A stretch of DNA of 64,000 nucleotides from Lepidurus packardi (taxonomy: Eukaryota; Arthropoda; Branchiopoda; Notostraca; Triopsidae), in the NCBI GenBank assembly GCA_023053545.1, contig JAKZAN010000001.1:1446565-1510564 (forward strand), in the 5' to 3' direction. Under the pieces are notes generated by a model. That model had not been told where the DNA came from, made no database searches, and was given only the letters and a program-made list of their open reading frames with translations. The translations under genes were made by a program, and so were the position numbers. Below are positions 48,874 to 62,000 of this stretch, in pieces (the first letter of the stretch is position 1; the number at the start of each line of letters is the position of its first letter).

Positions 48874-49344
48874 TCAAATACCTTCTAACGTGCCTTCCAG
48901 AAATGCTAATGAATCCACGGCTTCAATGGATAAATCCACATCCTTTTTCTGGATGGTTTTCCGTTTGCCGTGGGCGGTATAAACGTAGGCTTCCTTAGCC
49001 AGGGACTCCACAAATAATTCCTAAAAAAAAATTCTCCATGAAAATGCAGACGCATTACTATACACACAGACCCAACTTCTAATTTTAAACCACCAGAAAT
49101 TATAATCACAAAAGCTTACAGTAGCTTTGGCGATGAGAAAGACGGATTCTTGGCTGGCCAAGTTGACGTCTGGGTCCATTTTCATTATGTGCTTAACTCT
49201 CGTCAATGGCAATTTACTTAGCTTTTCCTGGCCAGCCGCTGATCCAGCAGGATTGCCCTTTGGACTCACGACAGTCTCAGTAATTATTTCTTCACTTTCC
49301 ACCTCCTGAACCTCAATTTGTGTCTCGATCTCAAGACTTTCCAT
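48874..49344 (-). CDS. POLE4: DNA polymerase epsilon subunit 4 (histone-fold protein)
   Basis: Two exons, 49344-49120 and 49020-48874, joined in phase 0 across a 99-nt intron, give 123 residues (human about 117). POLE4 pairs with POLE3 as an H2A/H2B-like histone-fold dimer in the polymerase epsilon holoenzyme and has a role in handling parental histones. The first ~40 residues are acidic and disordered (IETQIEVQEVESEE). The histone fold follows: LSKLPLTRVKHIMKMDPDV, then ASQESVFLIAKATELFVESL, then GKRKTIQKKDVD and AVDSLAFLEGTLE, an order and wording that match POLE4 closely. The frame is open upstream of this ATG to a start near 49,548, but that part (basic, Cys-rich) is unlike POLE4 and is probably 5' UTR. 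CHRAC and NF-Y subunits are the nearest alternatives; the FLEGTL ending favours POLE4. Confidence 0.92.
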
Positions 49345-50017
49345 CTCGCAAATACAATTGACAAACACATAAAAACAACTCGCGGAAGATTTTTTTGGGG
49401 TTACTTTGTTCGTTTGGCGCCTTCCAGGCCATCTAGCGTGGTTTGCTGTAGAAATCCTTAAAATGTAAGAATAAGTGTCAATAGATGGCAGCGCTGTACA
49501 ATTGCGGCAAGGAAATTCTTCGATTTTCCGTCTGCGCTCACCTTGCACAGGGTTCCTTTATACTCACGCCAAGTCCTATATTCCAGTCCGTTCTTAGCTA
49601 TCGACCTATATATGTGTAAAAGTGATGCAGGTTATCAGAAAACTGTTGTGAATAGTGTATATTTATAGTTAACTTTCTCTTTTTGCGTTCCACTTCTGAT
49701 CCTGCTTACCATATATATTTGTGCAGATTTCCCTTGTTTGTGTGACCTACCAAGATTTTGCCCACCACAAAAGATTCCCATATTTATACCTACCATTGCG
49801 TCTTGGGTATTGTACACAATAGGTGTAACCCTGAGGTGTCAAAAGTAGGCTGTGTCGTTCTACCCCGAGGCAAGTTAGAAACCAGTCCTAAGCCTACTAC
49901 AACAATGCTTTATAACTGTCTGCTAATCTCAAACTTTTGTACTTTTTCTTTTCTCTATTACATAGGTTCTCTCGCTAGTTATGTCGAGACTCGTCATTGC
50001 CTGCGCCCCAGTCCAGT
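49345..50017. promoter_or_regulatory. Divergent POLE4 / WNK promoter interval and WNK 5' leader
   Basis: The start codons of POLE4 (-) and WNK (+) are 673 bp apart. A likely acceptor (tctattacatag) ends at 49,964, so WNK has at least one more 5' UTR exon to the left, not resolved. An upstream ATG at 49,981 opens a 22-codon frame ending at 50,049, overlapping the WNK start in a different frame. TATA-like strings (ctatatatgtg near 49,609; catatatattt near 49,710) are present. Confidence 0.5.
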
Positions 50018-53000
50018 ATGTCAAATATCAAGAACAAGCCCTACGCTGATCCTTGTCTCAAGATTAACGGTATCAAAACCATCATGACGCACAAAGATGA
50101 CAAAGAGAGAAGCGGCAGCAATAAAGACGTAGCGAGCAATGGCTTAGGTCCGCCGAATAGCAAGCAAATTAACCTGGCTATGCGCAGCGTGTTCCAAACA
50201 CCGCGTCAGTTTGAAGAGCCTTGTAGTGCGGCGTCAGAATTAAAAGTGCAATTCCGCAGTCCTAGTCGCAGCCCTGCCCGCAATGGCCCGTCTCCGCATC
50301 ACCCCCACCTTCACCACCAAACGAGCGCCAGGTTGATTTCACGTCCCAAATCCTCTGCATCCAACTCCAGCAACCCGTCACCAGTGGGAAGTCCCACCGA
50401 GCCTCGTCTCTTGGCAGCTGGCATGAGATCCAACATGGATCAATCCTGGCCGCCGATGAAAATGACGAATCCTGGCAGCCATGCAAAAACCAAGTCAAAA
50501 TCGCCATCGCCCGCTGCTGCTGCGGGTGCCGGGGGTCCCCCGGCCAGAGCTTCACCCTCCCGATTGAAAAGGCAGGTGACTATCGACGAACCCTCCTCGC
50601 CAGAACATGACACTTTGACCAAGAAAACAACGCCTCGGCCCCGCCCAGCACGCAATCGTCTCTATCTACGCAAAGCTCGTGCGGATTCCTCCGAGAAAGA
50701 TAAAGACGCGAGTGGTAGTAACATCAGTCTTAACACTGCAGTCAACCAACATATAATGATTCAAACGAAGAAGAAGTATAGCTCGTCACTCGAAGGGGGT
50801 CTCAACCACTACCAACGGAAGAGTCTCGAGAAGGCTAAACAGAACGGACTGTCATCTTCGGTGTTGCAAATGCACGGAGAGGTCGAGGCGGATCCGGATA
50901 ACGACGGGGATGTGGAGCCCAATTTCCGGGACAATTTAGAAACCGGGACAATTTTAAGTGTAGTGTTGGAAGTTGGTAGCGTGAACGGGGTCCGCACGCT
51001 GAGCGCTGGTGAACTCATCCCGTCTTCGAGCAACGTCTTGGGACTCCAGACCTTGGCTGATTGTGAGCTGGAAAGAGGGACAGACAAACCGCCTTTAGTC
51101 AAACTCGCCACCGAAGCTTTGGTCAATGCAGCTGGGCGCATGAAAGCCGGAAGCTTGGAAGAACCCGCGACTGAAGAGGAGGACGAAGAAGATGAGGAGA
51201 AAGCGATAGCCACCTCGCCCGATGGTCACTTTCTTAAGTTTGAGGAAGAAATCGGACGCGGAAGCTTTAAAACTGTCTTTCGAGGTCTGGATACCCAAAC
51301 CGGCGTCTCGGTCGCTTGGTGCGAACTCCAGGTACGTTCAGGAATGGAAGAAAAGAAATCTGAGTATTCGAAAAGACCTTGTAAGACTAAAAAGTCCCGA
51401 GTAGCCTAAATGTCTATGCCTAAACCTCAAGCCGTCAAAGTCAAAACCCAAACCTTCAGCTCAACCGGTTAGCGGCAAAGGACGCTGGGTCTATTACTTT
51501 AAGAAACGACCTTGGCTGGCTCCCTATATGGTTAGCAGTTCATGCACAAGGCTTCAGGAAGATGATTTGGCGAATGTGGAGTCCACGAAGAGTATTTTAT
51601 TCAATTTTCTTCATATAATTGTCGATTTGGGACGATTTCTTTAGTGACGATTGTCCAGGATGTGTGCGAGGAAGGAAGAAGCTGTTTCATTCTCGTTTTT
51701 TTTCCTTTAAAAAAAAGGGAAAGAATGCGTTGTATGTAGATAGCGTCCTTGGCGTCGTTAGGATGGGGCGCCTGGCAATGACGTTCCACGACAACTCGTT
51801 GCATGCTGTTGGCGCCAACAGAAACACAGGAATAAACATGGAGGGAAGTTGAATATTGTTTCCATAGACTGACGAGCACGATAGCCAAGGCCAAACTGCA
51901 ATGCTTTCTGGCATGTTTCGACTCGAGATGAAATCAAGGTTAATCTAGAGCAAAAACAAAACAAAAACAGTTATCTGAGCGGTTTTTCCCTAGTTTAGTT
52001 TTGTTTCAATTAGCTTTGGATTCCTGTTTCTGTTCTGCCACCAGAACAAAAAGAAATGTGGCGCTAACAGACGGAGTTGTCCGTCCCAGACGTGGTCTTT
52101 TTAGGAAGTAACGGAGGTTTGTCGTATTTTTGAAAATTTACGAGGCGACAAAAGGTAGTAAAAGAATTTCCTCGGCCCGTTTTCCATCCTTGAAATAACA
52201 ATCTTAGGGATTACTGTGACCGTCTTAAAAATAAATTACTTGGCGACAACGAGCAAGTAAAGCGACAGAAGTACGCCAAGGATTTTCCCACCTTTTTGGC
52301 AAGTAGACAGATTTTTACGACGAGAAGAAAAAAGGGAAAATCACGTTAAGTCGCAATTACTTTGTTGTGATTATTTTCATGGCGCCAACTTGGCGCCAGT
52401 TGACAATCTTATCCGCCAGGAGAGAAAACCGTTGGACCTAATTCGTCCGGCAAATAAGAAACAGCTTGTTTTTTTACGGCTTTTTTGTGTTTGTGTGTGT
52501 TTTTGACCTTCAGAAGAAACCTATGGCGAGTAAAACCTTTGCAAATGTCGGATTCAATTTGCAAATGCGTAATTTTTGCTGAGGTGTCATGTGACTTTCG
52601 CAACTCGTGGAACACGACAGCTTGTTTGTGTTGGATCCAAGGAGAAACTTAAAAAGGATCCTAGAAGACAATGGGGCACGTGGATCAGTCGGTGGACCAT
52701 GTTTGAAATCGTAGAAGAGCCTTAAAGGAGCTTAAGTTTCTCCTTTTTATATATACCTTTATTCATTTTTTATTTCTTAAGGGCAATGTGCCTTTTTTCT
52801 TGACCTGAGTAACCCAAGTGGATCCGTTTTGGCGCCGATCCTAAGCACTCTCCATTACTTCAATTTTCGGCCTCAAAAGTTTTGGAATGTTAAAATGTTA
52901 AAAGCTTTTCTCCGTGCGGAAGCAAAATCCTCATAGATTAAAGTCCTTCAAGAGGCAAAGAAAAAATATGCTAGTGCAGGCATTCTTAGATTAGGCATTA

Positions 53001-56000
53001 GATTGGAGTATCAAAGGTTTTATTGCTGTATTTAACACTATCCGGCATATTAGTAAACAGTAATTAGGCTCCGCCTCCATCCCTAAAAGTGCACCGTTAG
53101 CCCCATAGGAAATGCGCCTGGGAAAAATTTCATTGTAGAAGCACAATAGGCAGCGATAATGCTTGAAAAATAACTGTATGCGCTAAAAGAGACACAGGTA
53201 ATTGTTGTTTATGTTCTGGTTAGGTGCAAACTAATTTTCATTTATTAGTTACACAGAGAAGATCTGCCCCAGAACGGGAAAATCGAATTCTTTGATTAAA
53301 AACATTCGTTTAACCTTTTTTATACTCAGCTTCTTTATACTCAGGTCAGCTTTCCTATACGGGACTAAGTTTGTCATATACTGTATTCCATACTTTAACA
53401 AACCATAATATAACATATTCCATAACACAATATGTGTGTTAGGTCGTTTACTTCTAGGCCGTATATTTCCCAATAATTCTTATATAATTTTGGAGAAAAC
53501 CTTGAGTTGCTCGTTCCATGATTGACAATCGAGGGTATGAAACAATAGGAACGGGAAGCCTCATCGACGTGGTTTTTAATTAATGAAGGGTACTTACTTA
53601 ACCATCCCATTCTCAGTTGGGAAGAATGGGAGGGGCGGTAGTGGGGGTCTTGGCGTCATAAAAGGGCGAACAGACCTCCAAAGACAGGATTTTGCGGCTC
53701 TCGTAATCTATTGGGAAAAATGGGGAAAAGGGAAGGCTTAGGAAACTGCGTTGTTTGTCGCTGTCGCAAGGGAAAACTCTTGGCTAATCTGTGTAGTCAT
53801 CAAAGAACGAGATAAACACAAAAACCGTCTGGAATGCGTTATGGAGTCATGTACCCCCCCTGCTTTTGCATATTCCATACGGAGCTTCCTCGATAGCCTT
53901 GCATCCATATGCTTCGCCCAGCTCATAAAATAAAATGTGTAAAAAGAAACAAAAAAAACTTGCCCTTATGCTCCTCCTTACACGTATGGGCCCGGGGCCT
54001 TGTACATCCTTGAAAATATGTGCATATTTTTTTGTTTCTTTACACACCTCCTTTTTTAAAAAATTCATATTTAAGGCTCAGAAAACCTTAGAATAGTGTC
54101 TGCTCAGACAAGACCCGCAATGTGGTACTTATCAGAGTTGATTCTGCTCAAGGCCAGTTTTGTTTTCAAAAAGGGTTTCCGATAGTTTGATTAGCCTCAT
54201 TAAACCACAAGGTTATTGAATATTGGACTTGGTCTTAGTCACACGGCCTTGTTAGGCGCTGTTCTTGTTCTGTTTCTGTTCTGTCCTAATTTGACTGGCT
54301 CGGTGAGTTTGCCATGCTTGATTTCATTCTCAGAATTTTTGGAGAATATGCATCTGCGTCACCGAAACATCGAATGTTCAAGCACGTCAGTCGGAAGTTG
54401 GTGGGGTTCGTCACAAAGTTTCTTTAAGCTCGGAAGCAAAACAGATGCAAAAAAAGGGGCGGGTCGATTAAAGAGTTGTGGCCCCAGTTTACTGATAAGG
54501 AGGTTTTGCCATGAATGGGAAGTCGATGCTTGATCCTCATAACGCAATAAATATATCAAAGTCAAGGTGATAGTCCACGGAATCTTTTTTTTTACTTGCG
54601 TTTTGGAGATTAGAAAGATTACATTCATGATAACCCGGTACGCTGAGAGCGTGGGGGGACTTGATGACGCCTAAAGCTTATCTGGAGTATGAAATACGTT
54701 GTCATTAATGAAATAATTAGCTAATTGACGAGCTAGAGCATGCAATTTGAGAGATTTAACACCCCCTCTATTGGAGATTTGAAGGTGGGGGAGGTTTGTG
54801 TCTGCGCCAGGTGTAGGAAAAGGGGAATGAAGACTCCAAGTAGAGCGAGTTTGTTTAGTTATTGATCTTGTGACGTCATACAGGTTCGCTTCCCCCCCAC
54901 TTGCTTTTCCCCGTGTTTCACGTTTGGGTCCGAAAATAGTTCATGAAAGGGCGAATGTATATTACTTTTACCCTTATCCCTGAAGGTTCGGCTTAGTTGC
55001 TTTCTGCAAAGGTCTGGGGGTCTTATTTGCATGGGATTTAAGTTCTGTGACACAGTTAACTGTATATGGATAGCTTGCCAAGGACACAAGTCTGAATAAC
55101 ATCAATGAGAAGGTGCTGGAACCAGCTTCGTACAGATTTTGTCGCATAAGAGACATTTGCAGTGACTCATTTGGTTTAAGCCAGAAAAGGTCTGTTTAAA
55201 AATTTAAAAATAAATTCAATCGTACATAAATTCAATAAATAAATTCGTAAATAAATTCAATAAATAAATTCCTAAATAAATTCAATAAATAAATTCGTAA
55301 ATAAATTCAATCAATAAATTCGTAAATAAATTCAATAAATAAATTCGTAAATAAATTCAATAAATAAATTCGTAAATAAATTCAATAAATAAATTCGTAA
55401 ATAAATTCAATAAATAAATTCGTAAATAAATTCAATAAATAAATTCGTAAATAAATTCAATAAATAAATTCGTAAATAAATTCAATAAATAAATTCGTAA
55501 ATAAATTCAATAAATAAATTCGTAAATAAATTCAATAAATAAATTCCTAAATAAATTCAATAAATAAATTCGTAAATAAATTCAATAAATAAATTCCTAA
55601 ATAAATTCAATAAATAAATTCGTAAATAAATACAATAAATAAATTCGTAAATAAATTCAATAAATAAATTCGTAAATAAATTCAATAAATAAATTCGTAA
55701 ATAAATTCAATAAATAAATTCGTAAATAAATTCAATAAATAAATTCGTAAATAAATTCAATCAATAAATTCGTAAATAAATTCAATCAATAAATTCCTAA
55801 ATAAATTCAATAAATAAATTCCTAAATAAATTCAATAAATAAATTCCTAAATAAATTCAATAAATAAATTCCTAAATAAATTCAATAAGTAAATTCGTAA
55901 ATAAATTCAATAAATAAATTCCTAAATAAATTCAATAAGTAAATTCGTAAATAAATTCAATCATACATAATTCGATTTCTTCGAGAAAGGTCTATTTAAG

Positions 56001-59000
56001 TCGTTTGCTAGTATTCTTCTTAGAATTTTGCAAGTAATTTACGAAACGAAGAACCCGATAGTTTATCTTTTTTATTAAAAAAAAAAGAGAGAATAGGATT
56101 TTCCAGTTGGTTTTATCCTGCAAATTTTCGGATATACACTTGACTGGAAATTAAGATCATTCGCAAGCAAGCTTTTCGATAAGGAACCACGAATATCTCG
56201 ATTCCAAGTTCTTGGCACGTATCTTAAGTTCGGTCGTTTGGTTTCAGTCCAAGGTTTTGCTTTGCCACTGTCAATTTTGCCAATTTTCTTTCAAATAAAC
56301 GGTAACGGAATTTCGTGCATTTCCGTTCCAATAATTTCTGCCAATACGAAGAAACATAGTCTGCTTGTTTATAAAACTAGAATTCGTTGAGAAACTTGAA
56401 TCCGTAAAATTCGTTGAGAAAACTGCCAAAAAAAGAAATGAGTATCGATTAGTCTTATTTTCTTTCGCTTTTCGCAAGCTTTTCGTCTCCTTCATGTACT
56501 GTACGTTACTGTCAGCGAGGTTTACGAAACTTCCGTGGTTTGCCTGCACAGTTTATGTCGCAAATATTGAAATTATTAGGAAATCGCCGACAACAGGTTT
56601 GAAAATACTTGAGAAACATTGGGGGAAAAATTCTCGAGAAATGTATCGTATGTATCCCAGTAGCGCTGAACTTGTGAACGTAGTTTTTTGCGGTTGTGGC
56701 ATAGTTAGAAAAGAAACTTTGTAAACGGCCGTAAGAAACGAATCATTCGAGATTTTTTCACCCATATTGACCTTTTTACACGGCCATGACGCTCATCCGA
56801 ATACCACGTTGGCATAGTAACCTTAGTTTTGGCAAAAAAACAACAATGCTAAGGTAAGCCATGCATGCTAATTTAGGTTTGAGCGTGGGAAATCGAGTAT
56901 GCACACGGTGAACAGGAAGGATTTCAAATAAACTGAGAGAATAAGCTTCAAGGTTGCGGTTTTTGAGTACCTCTGTATTGATTTTGTTCCCTCTTCATAT
57001 TTTCTCATCCCTAGGAGAAGAAATTGAACAAGTACGAGCGCCAAAGATTCCGCGAAGAAGCTGAAATGTTGAAAGGCTTGCAGCATCCTAATATCGTCCG
57101 CTTTTACGACTATTGGGAGGTGACGCTCACCAAACGGAAATATATCGTGTTGGTTACGGAGCTGATGACGTCAGGCACTCTCAAAACGTACTATATTTTG
57201 TTTAAAAAAAAAAGTTTAATTACAGACTGACGTATGTTAATGAAATTTTCCCCTTTCTTCAAATTATAGTTATTTGCGCCGATTTAAGAAGATTAATATG
57301 AAAGTGCTCAAGTCGTGGTGCCGCCAAATTTTGAAAGGATTATACTTTCTGCATTCCCGGACACCCTCCATTATCCACCGTGACTTGAAATGCGATAATA
57401 TTTTCATCACGGGCACGACCGGATGTGTCAAGATTGGCGACTTGGGACTCGCCACCCTCAAGAATCGTTCCTTTGCCAAATCTGTCATTGGTAAGGCGTC
57501 AGAAGAGAACGGAATGCCTCTTAGATTGTTCGTCTGACTTAACTTTGTTATTCCCTTCCCCCCCCAAAAAGGAACTCCGGAATTTATGGCCCCGGAAATG
57601 TATGAAGAGCACTACGACGAATGTGTGGATGTATACGCCTTTGGCATGTGCATGCTAGAAATGGCTACTTCGGAGTACCCTTATAGCGAATGTACCGGTC
57701 CTGCGCAAATTTATAAAAAAGTCATTACGGTAAGTTTCTTTTTCTCGATCCCTTTTGCCCTTTTTGGCATGTTTAATTGGAAATGTTGTGCTTCTTTTAG
57801 GGCGTCCGACCGCTGAGTTTCGAGAAAGTTGAGAACCAGGAAATCAAGGAGATAATTGATTGCTGCATCCGTTTGAAAAAAGAAGAACGGTAAAACGCCA
57901 AAAGAAAAAGATAGTAGGGAGCGGTCCCTTGGGCTCGATTAACGAGAATTGCAACAAAAGATACCAATGTTTTCATGAATGAATGAATGAATTTCACTGA
58001 TTCCAGCTTTGTTTTTGTTTTGATTCAGGCCCAGCGTGAAGGAGTTGTTGACCCACGAGTTCTTCGCAGAAGATACAGGCTTAAAAGTGGAGGTAGTTCA
58101 ACGGGAGGAAGCTGTGACCTCCAACATAGACCGCGTCCAGTTCCGTCTCCGCGTCCTCGACCCTAAGAAACGCAAGGACAAGCACAAAGAGAACGAGGCC
58201 ATTCAATTCGAGTTCCATGTACATACCGACGATGCGGACGAATTGGCACATGGCATGGTAAAGCAACTTCCCCATCTCAGATTTCCGTTTTTTAGAAGCA
58301 ATTCCACGTTTACAGTCATATCACGTGATGAATTCACAGGTCAGCTCGAGCCAACTCAAAAAAACATTTGTCGAACAAATTGGATCAGTTAGCGATAAAA
58401 ACCGTCCTAGAGCTGTCAGCTAATTAAAATTCTTAATCAACTATCGATTAAAGTTGCTAGGCAGCAGGCTTGGTAGATTTAAGAGCTCGTTGTATCCCAT
58501 TTTGAAGTTATATAAGCCATAAGGCATTTTCTGTTTCTGAACTTTTAATTAATCTGTTTTTTAATTTATTTAATTAATTGGAGAAGCTTTGTTTAATTAT
58601 TTCTTTTTTTTAAAGAAATATTTGAATGGTTAGGATAGTTATTTAGCAAATAAAATAAATTATTTACTTGAATTTATAATATTTTTTTGATATTTTTGAT
58701 ATTTTCTGATATTTTTGATATTTTCTGATATTTTTGATATTTTCTGATATTTTGATATTTTATCTCCATTGGCTTAGTTATATGCGTTTTAACTTTGGTA
58801 CATATTTGTGTAGAACTTTTGTCTCGGTATCTGTTTTTTAATTTATTTAATTAATTGGAGAAGCTTTATTTAATTATTTCTTTTTTTTTTTTACAAATAT
58901 TTGAATGGTTAGGATAGTTATTTAACAAGTAAAATAAATTATTTACTTGAATTTATAATGGTATTTTTGATATTTTTTGATATTTTTGATGTTTTCTGAT

Positions 59001-62000
59001 ATTTTTGATATTTTATCTCCATTGGCTTAGTTATATGCGTTTTAACTTTGGTACATATTTGTGTAGAACTTTTGTCTCGGTATATGCATTTACCGTATTC
59101 ATCCATTTTTAAATATCCGCATTTATTTCGTATAAAGCTGGAAGGTTTCTCTTACGTTTGAAAGAAAATTAGGTATTCGACTCGACATTCTTAAACAAAA
59201 AAGGCGTCTGCCGGCAATTAAGGTTTATTTATAATGAAGCTGGGAGGTTTTTATTACTGACAAGAACGCTGGTTTTAGGCTTAGTTCCAACGTATCACGC
59301 GTCTACTGTAGCTAAACTTATACAAAGTTAACCTTGCATATTTTTGTTTCCTTTTCTTCTTCTTCTTCTTTTTTTTTTCTTTTTGTTTTTTTTTGGAGGG
59401 AGTGTGTCCTTCAGAGTCTAATGAAGTTGGTCCGGAATTAGTAGCCGACTATTAATAGTGCGTCCGTTTTTTGTAACTCCTTCGCAGGCCAAATCGGGGA
59501 TGCTCTTTGATGAAGACAGCAAAGTGGTTGCCAAGTTACTACGCACTCAAGTGCAAATGCTTTTGAAAGACCGAGAACAGGAAAGACGCAAACATGAAAC
59601 ACCTGCCCATCCTCCATTGACGGCCGCCCAACAGCAGCCTGCCGAGACACAGACTGTCATGTCTGCTCCACCTCCTGTTCCTGCTCCTGCTATTGCTCCG
59701 GAACATAGTGCTGAACCGACTAATCTCAACTTGGCAGATATGAGCCATAACCTAGGACTTGATCCCTTACTCCAGCAACAACAGCAGCAACAGAACGCGT
59801 ACATGATGTCCGCACCTGGTTTGCAGCCCCAGCCATTCGAAACCGAGGAGCAGCACGCGGTAAATCATTCTGCAGTTCATCCGCAAGAAGGTTTACACAC
59901 CTACATGCCTATCCAGCCCCCGTTAGCAGCGGGGGAGCCGGTCAGTTTACCCCCGTTTGCTGAAGCCCCGTCCCACCCCATGGAAGCCCAAGTGGTGACC
60001 AATTTGCCACCTTTGGACCTAAACCTGCCAACACAAGCTGCGCAGCGCTTGCAAAGCCAGTTGTCTCCACAGTTAGCGAGTTATCCCACCTTATTACAAC
60101 AGCAGCAAGCGCCTCCTGTATATCAATATGTCGATCCTATGCAAATTCCGACGCATGACTCGGAAATTGTGATGAGTCACGTCAGCGCAGAAGCACAGCA
60201 GCCAGCAGCGTTTGTTCATCAAGGACAAGATGGCCTCCAGCCTCAGCCCGGGTACCAGGAGGGATATTACCCTGATTTGGCCATGCCAGAACCTCAAATG
60301 ATCCACGTAAATGATATCCTAATATAACTATGAATACGACTCATATTTAATAATAAATAATCAAAGTTTTTAAGCTTATTGCGGCTTTAACTGTTTTCGA
60401 TTTTAGTTGGATGTCAACAGCAATCAGTTGTATGGGCATGGAAATACGGAAGTTTTCAATGGAAATATTGCTTCGGCTGTCCCGCCAACGCTGACGTCAC
60501 AAGTGGGCGGGACTCGCCCTTCCACGCCTGATCTATGCTTATCCCATGATAGGTACCAATTATAGCCAGCAAAATGTTAGCGGTTCTTTGTGAAGAAATC
60601 GTTTTTTGTGTTCTTTATTAGTTGTGTGGATTCAGCGGGCGAATGTTCCGAGTCCACTGGACCAGGGCCAGGTACCGAAAAGCGTCCTGAACGTCGTCAA
60701 ACTTCCAAACGACGCCGGACGACAGAAAAAGGACCCCGTTTATCGGTACTTAGCTTAGAAGGACACGTAGTCGAATGTCAAGTGGAGACCGGACGCCAGA
60801 AGACAGTCACTTTCAAGTTTGACTGGGAGGATACCATCGCTTTGGATATCGTCAACAACTTGGTGGCCCGAAATTTACTGCTAGACCATCATATCGAAAT
60901 TTTGGCGGACCAAATCGAGGATGTCATTAAGCAACTCAAAGACAATCCGGAAAAGATCCCCGTTTTGCTCTGCAATGCGACTGCTAACCAGCCAGAATCT
61001 GCGTTGAGTCCCGTTTCGGGACGCAGACACCGCCAAGAAGAGCGTTGTCATACGCCTGATTTGCATCGTGTAAGTTCCATCAATTCGTCCGCCGTCCGTC
61101 AAACTATTCCGGTGTCGGCTAACATTTTAAAGCATGGTTGTGGTCTAAGTCATGGTTTTTGAACCGTTTCCGTTCCTTAAACTTTTGACCAAGAATGTTA
61201 AAGGTATTGCGACACTTGTATGAATAAGATTAATCCTTTATCACCTAAATTGCCTTTAAACTACCTACAATTTTGCAGAAGAACTTTGGAACATACAGAA
61301 AAAGATTCATTTTATGGCTCTCGTATACCTTAGCTTATTGATGCGAAACTGTCACAGATGGCGCTGATGTTTGTTATGGTTTTACGAAAGGCTGGCGTAA
61401 ACGAGTAAGAAGTTTCTTACTCGTTTACATAGTACATAGTAAACGTTTCTTACTCGTTTACATAGTACACGAGTAAGAAATAGACAGCTAATTGCCGGCC
61501 ATTTTTTTCGTTAAATGCACTGCTTTGTCTGAATAAGATTAATCATTTCCCACCTAAATTGCCTTTAAATTACCTACAGTTTTGCAGAAGAACTTTGGAG
61601 CATACAGAAAAAGATTCATTTTATGGCTCTCGTATACCTTAGCTTATTGATGCGAAACTGTCACAGATGGCGCTGATGTTTGTTATGGTTTTACGAAAGC
61701 CTGGCGTAAACGAGTAAGACATAGTAAGAAGTTTCTTACTCATTTACATAGTACATAGTAAACGTTTCTTACTCGTTTACATAGTACACGAGTAAGAAAT
61801 AGACAGCTAATTGCCGGCCATTTTTTTCGTTAAATGCACTGCTTTGTCTGAATAAGATTAATCATTTCCCACCTAAATTGCCTTTAAATTACCTACAGTT
61901 TTGCAGAAGAACTTTGGAGCATACAGAAAAAGATTCATTTTATGGCTCTCGTATACCTTAGCTTATTGATGCGAAACTGTCACAGATGGCGCTGATGTTT

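Noticed and set aside
49345-49548. N-terminal extension of POLE4 from an upstream ATG
   Set aside because: The added residues are basic and Cys-rich, unlike the acidic leader of POLE4, and fit a 5' UTR better.
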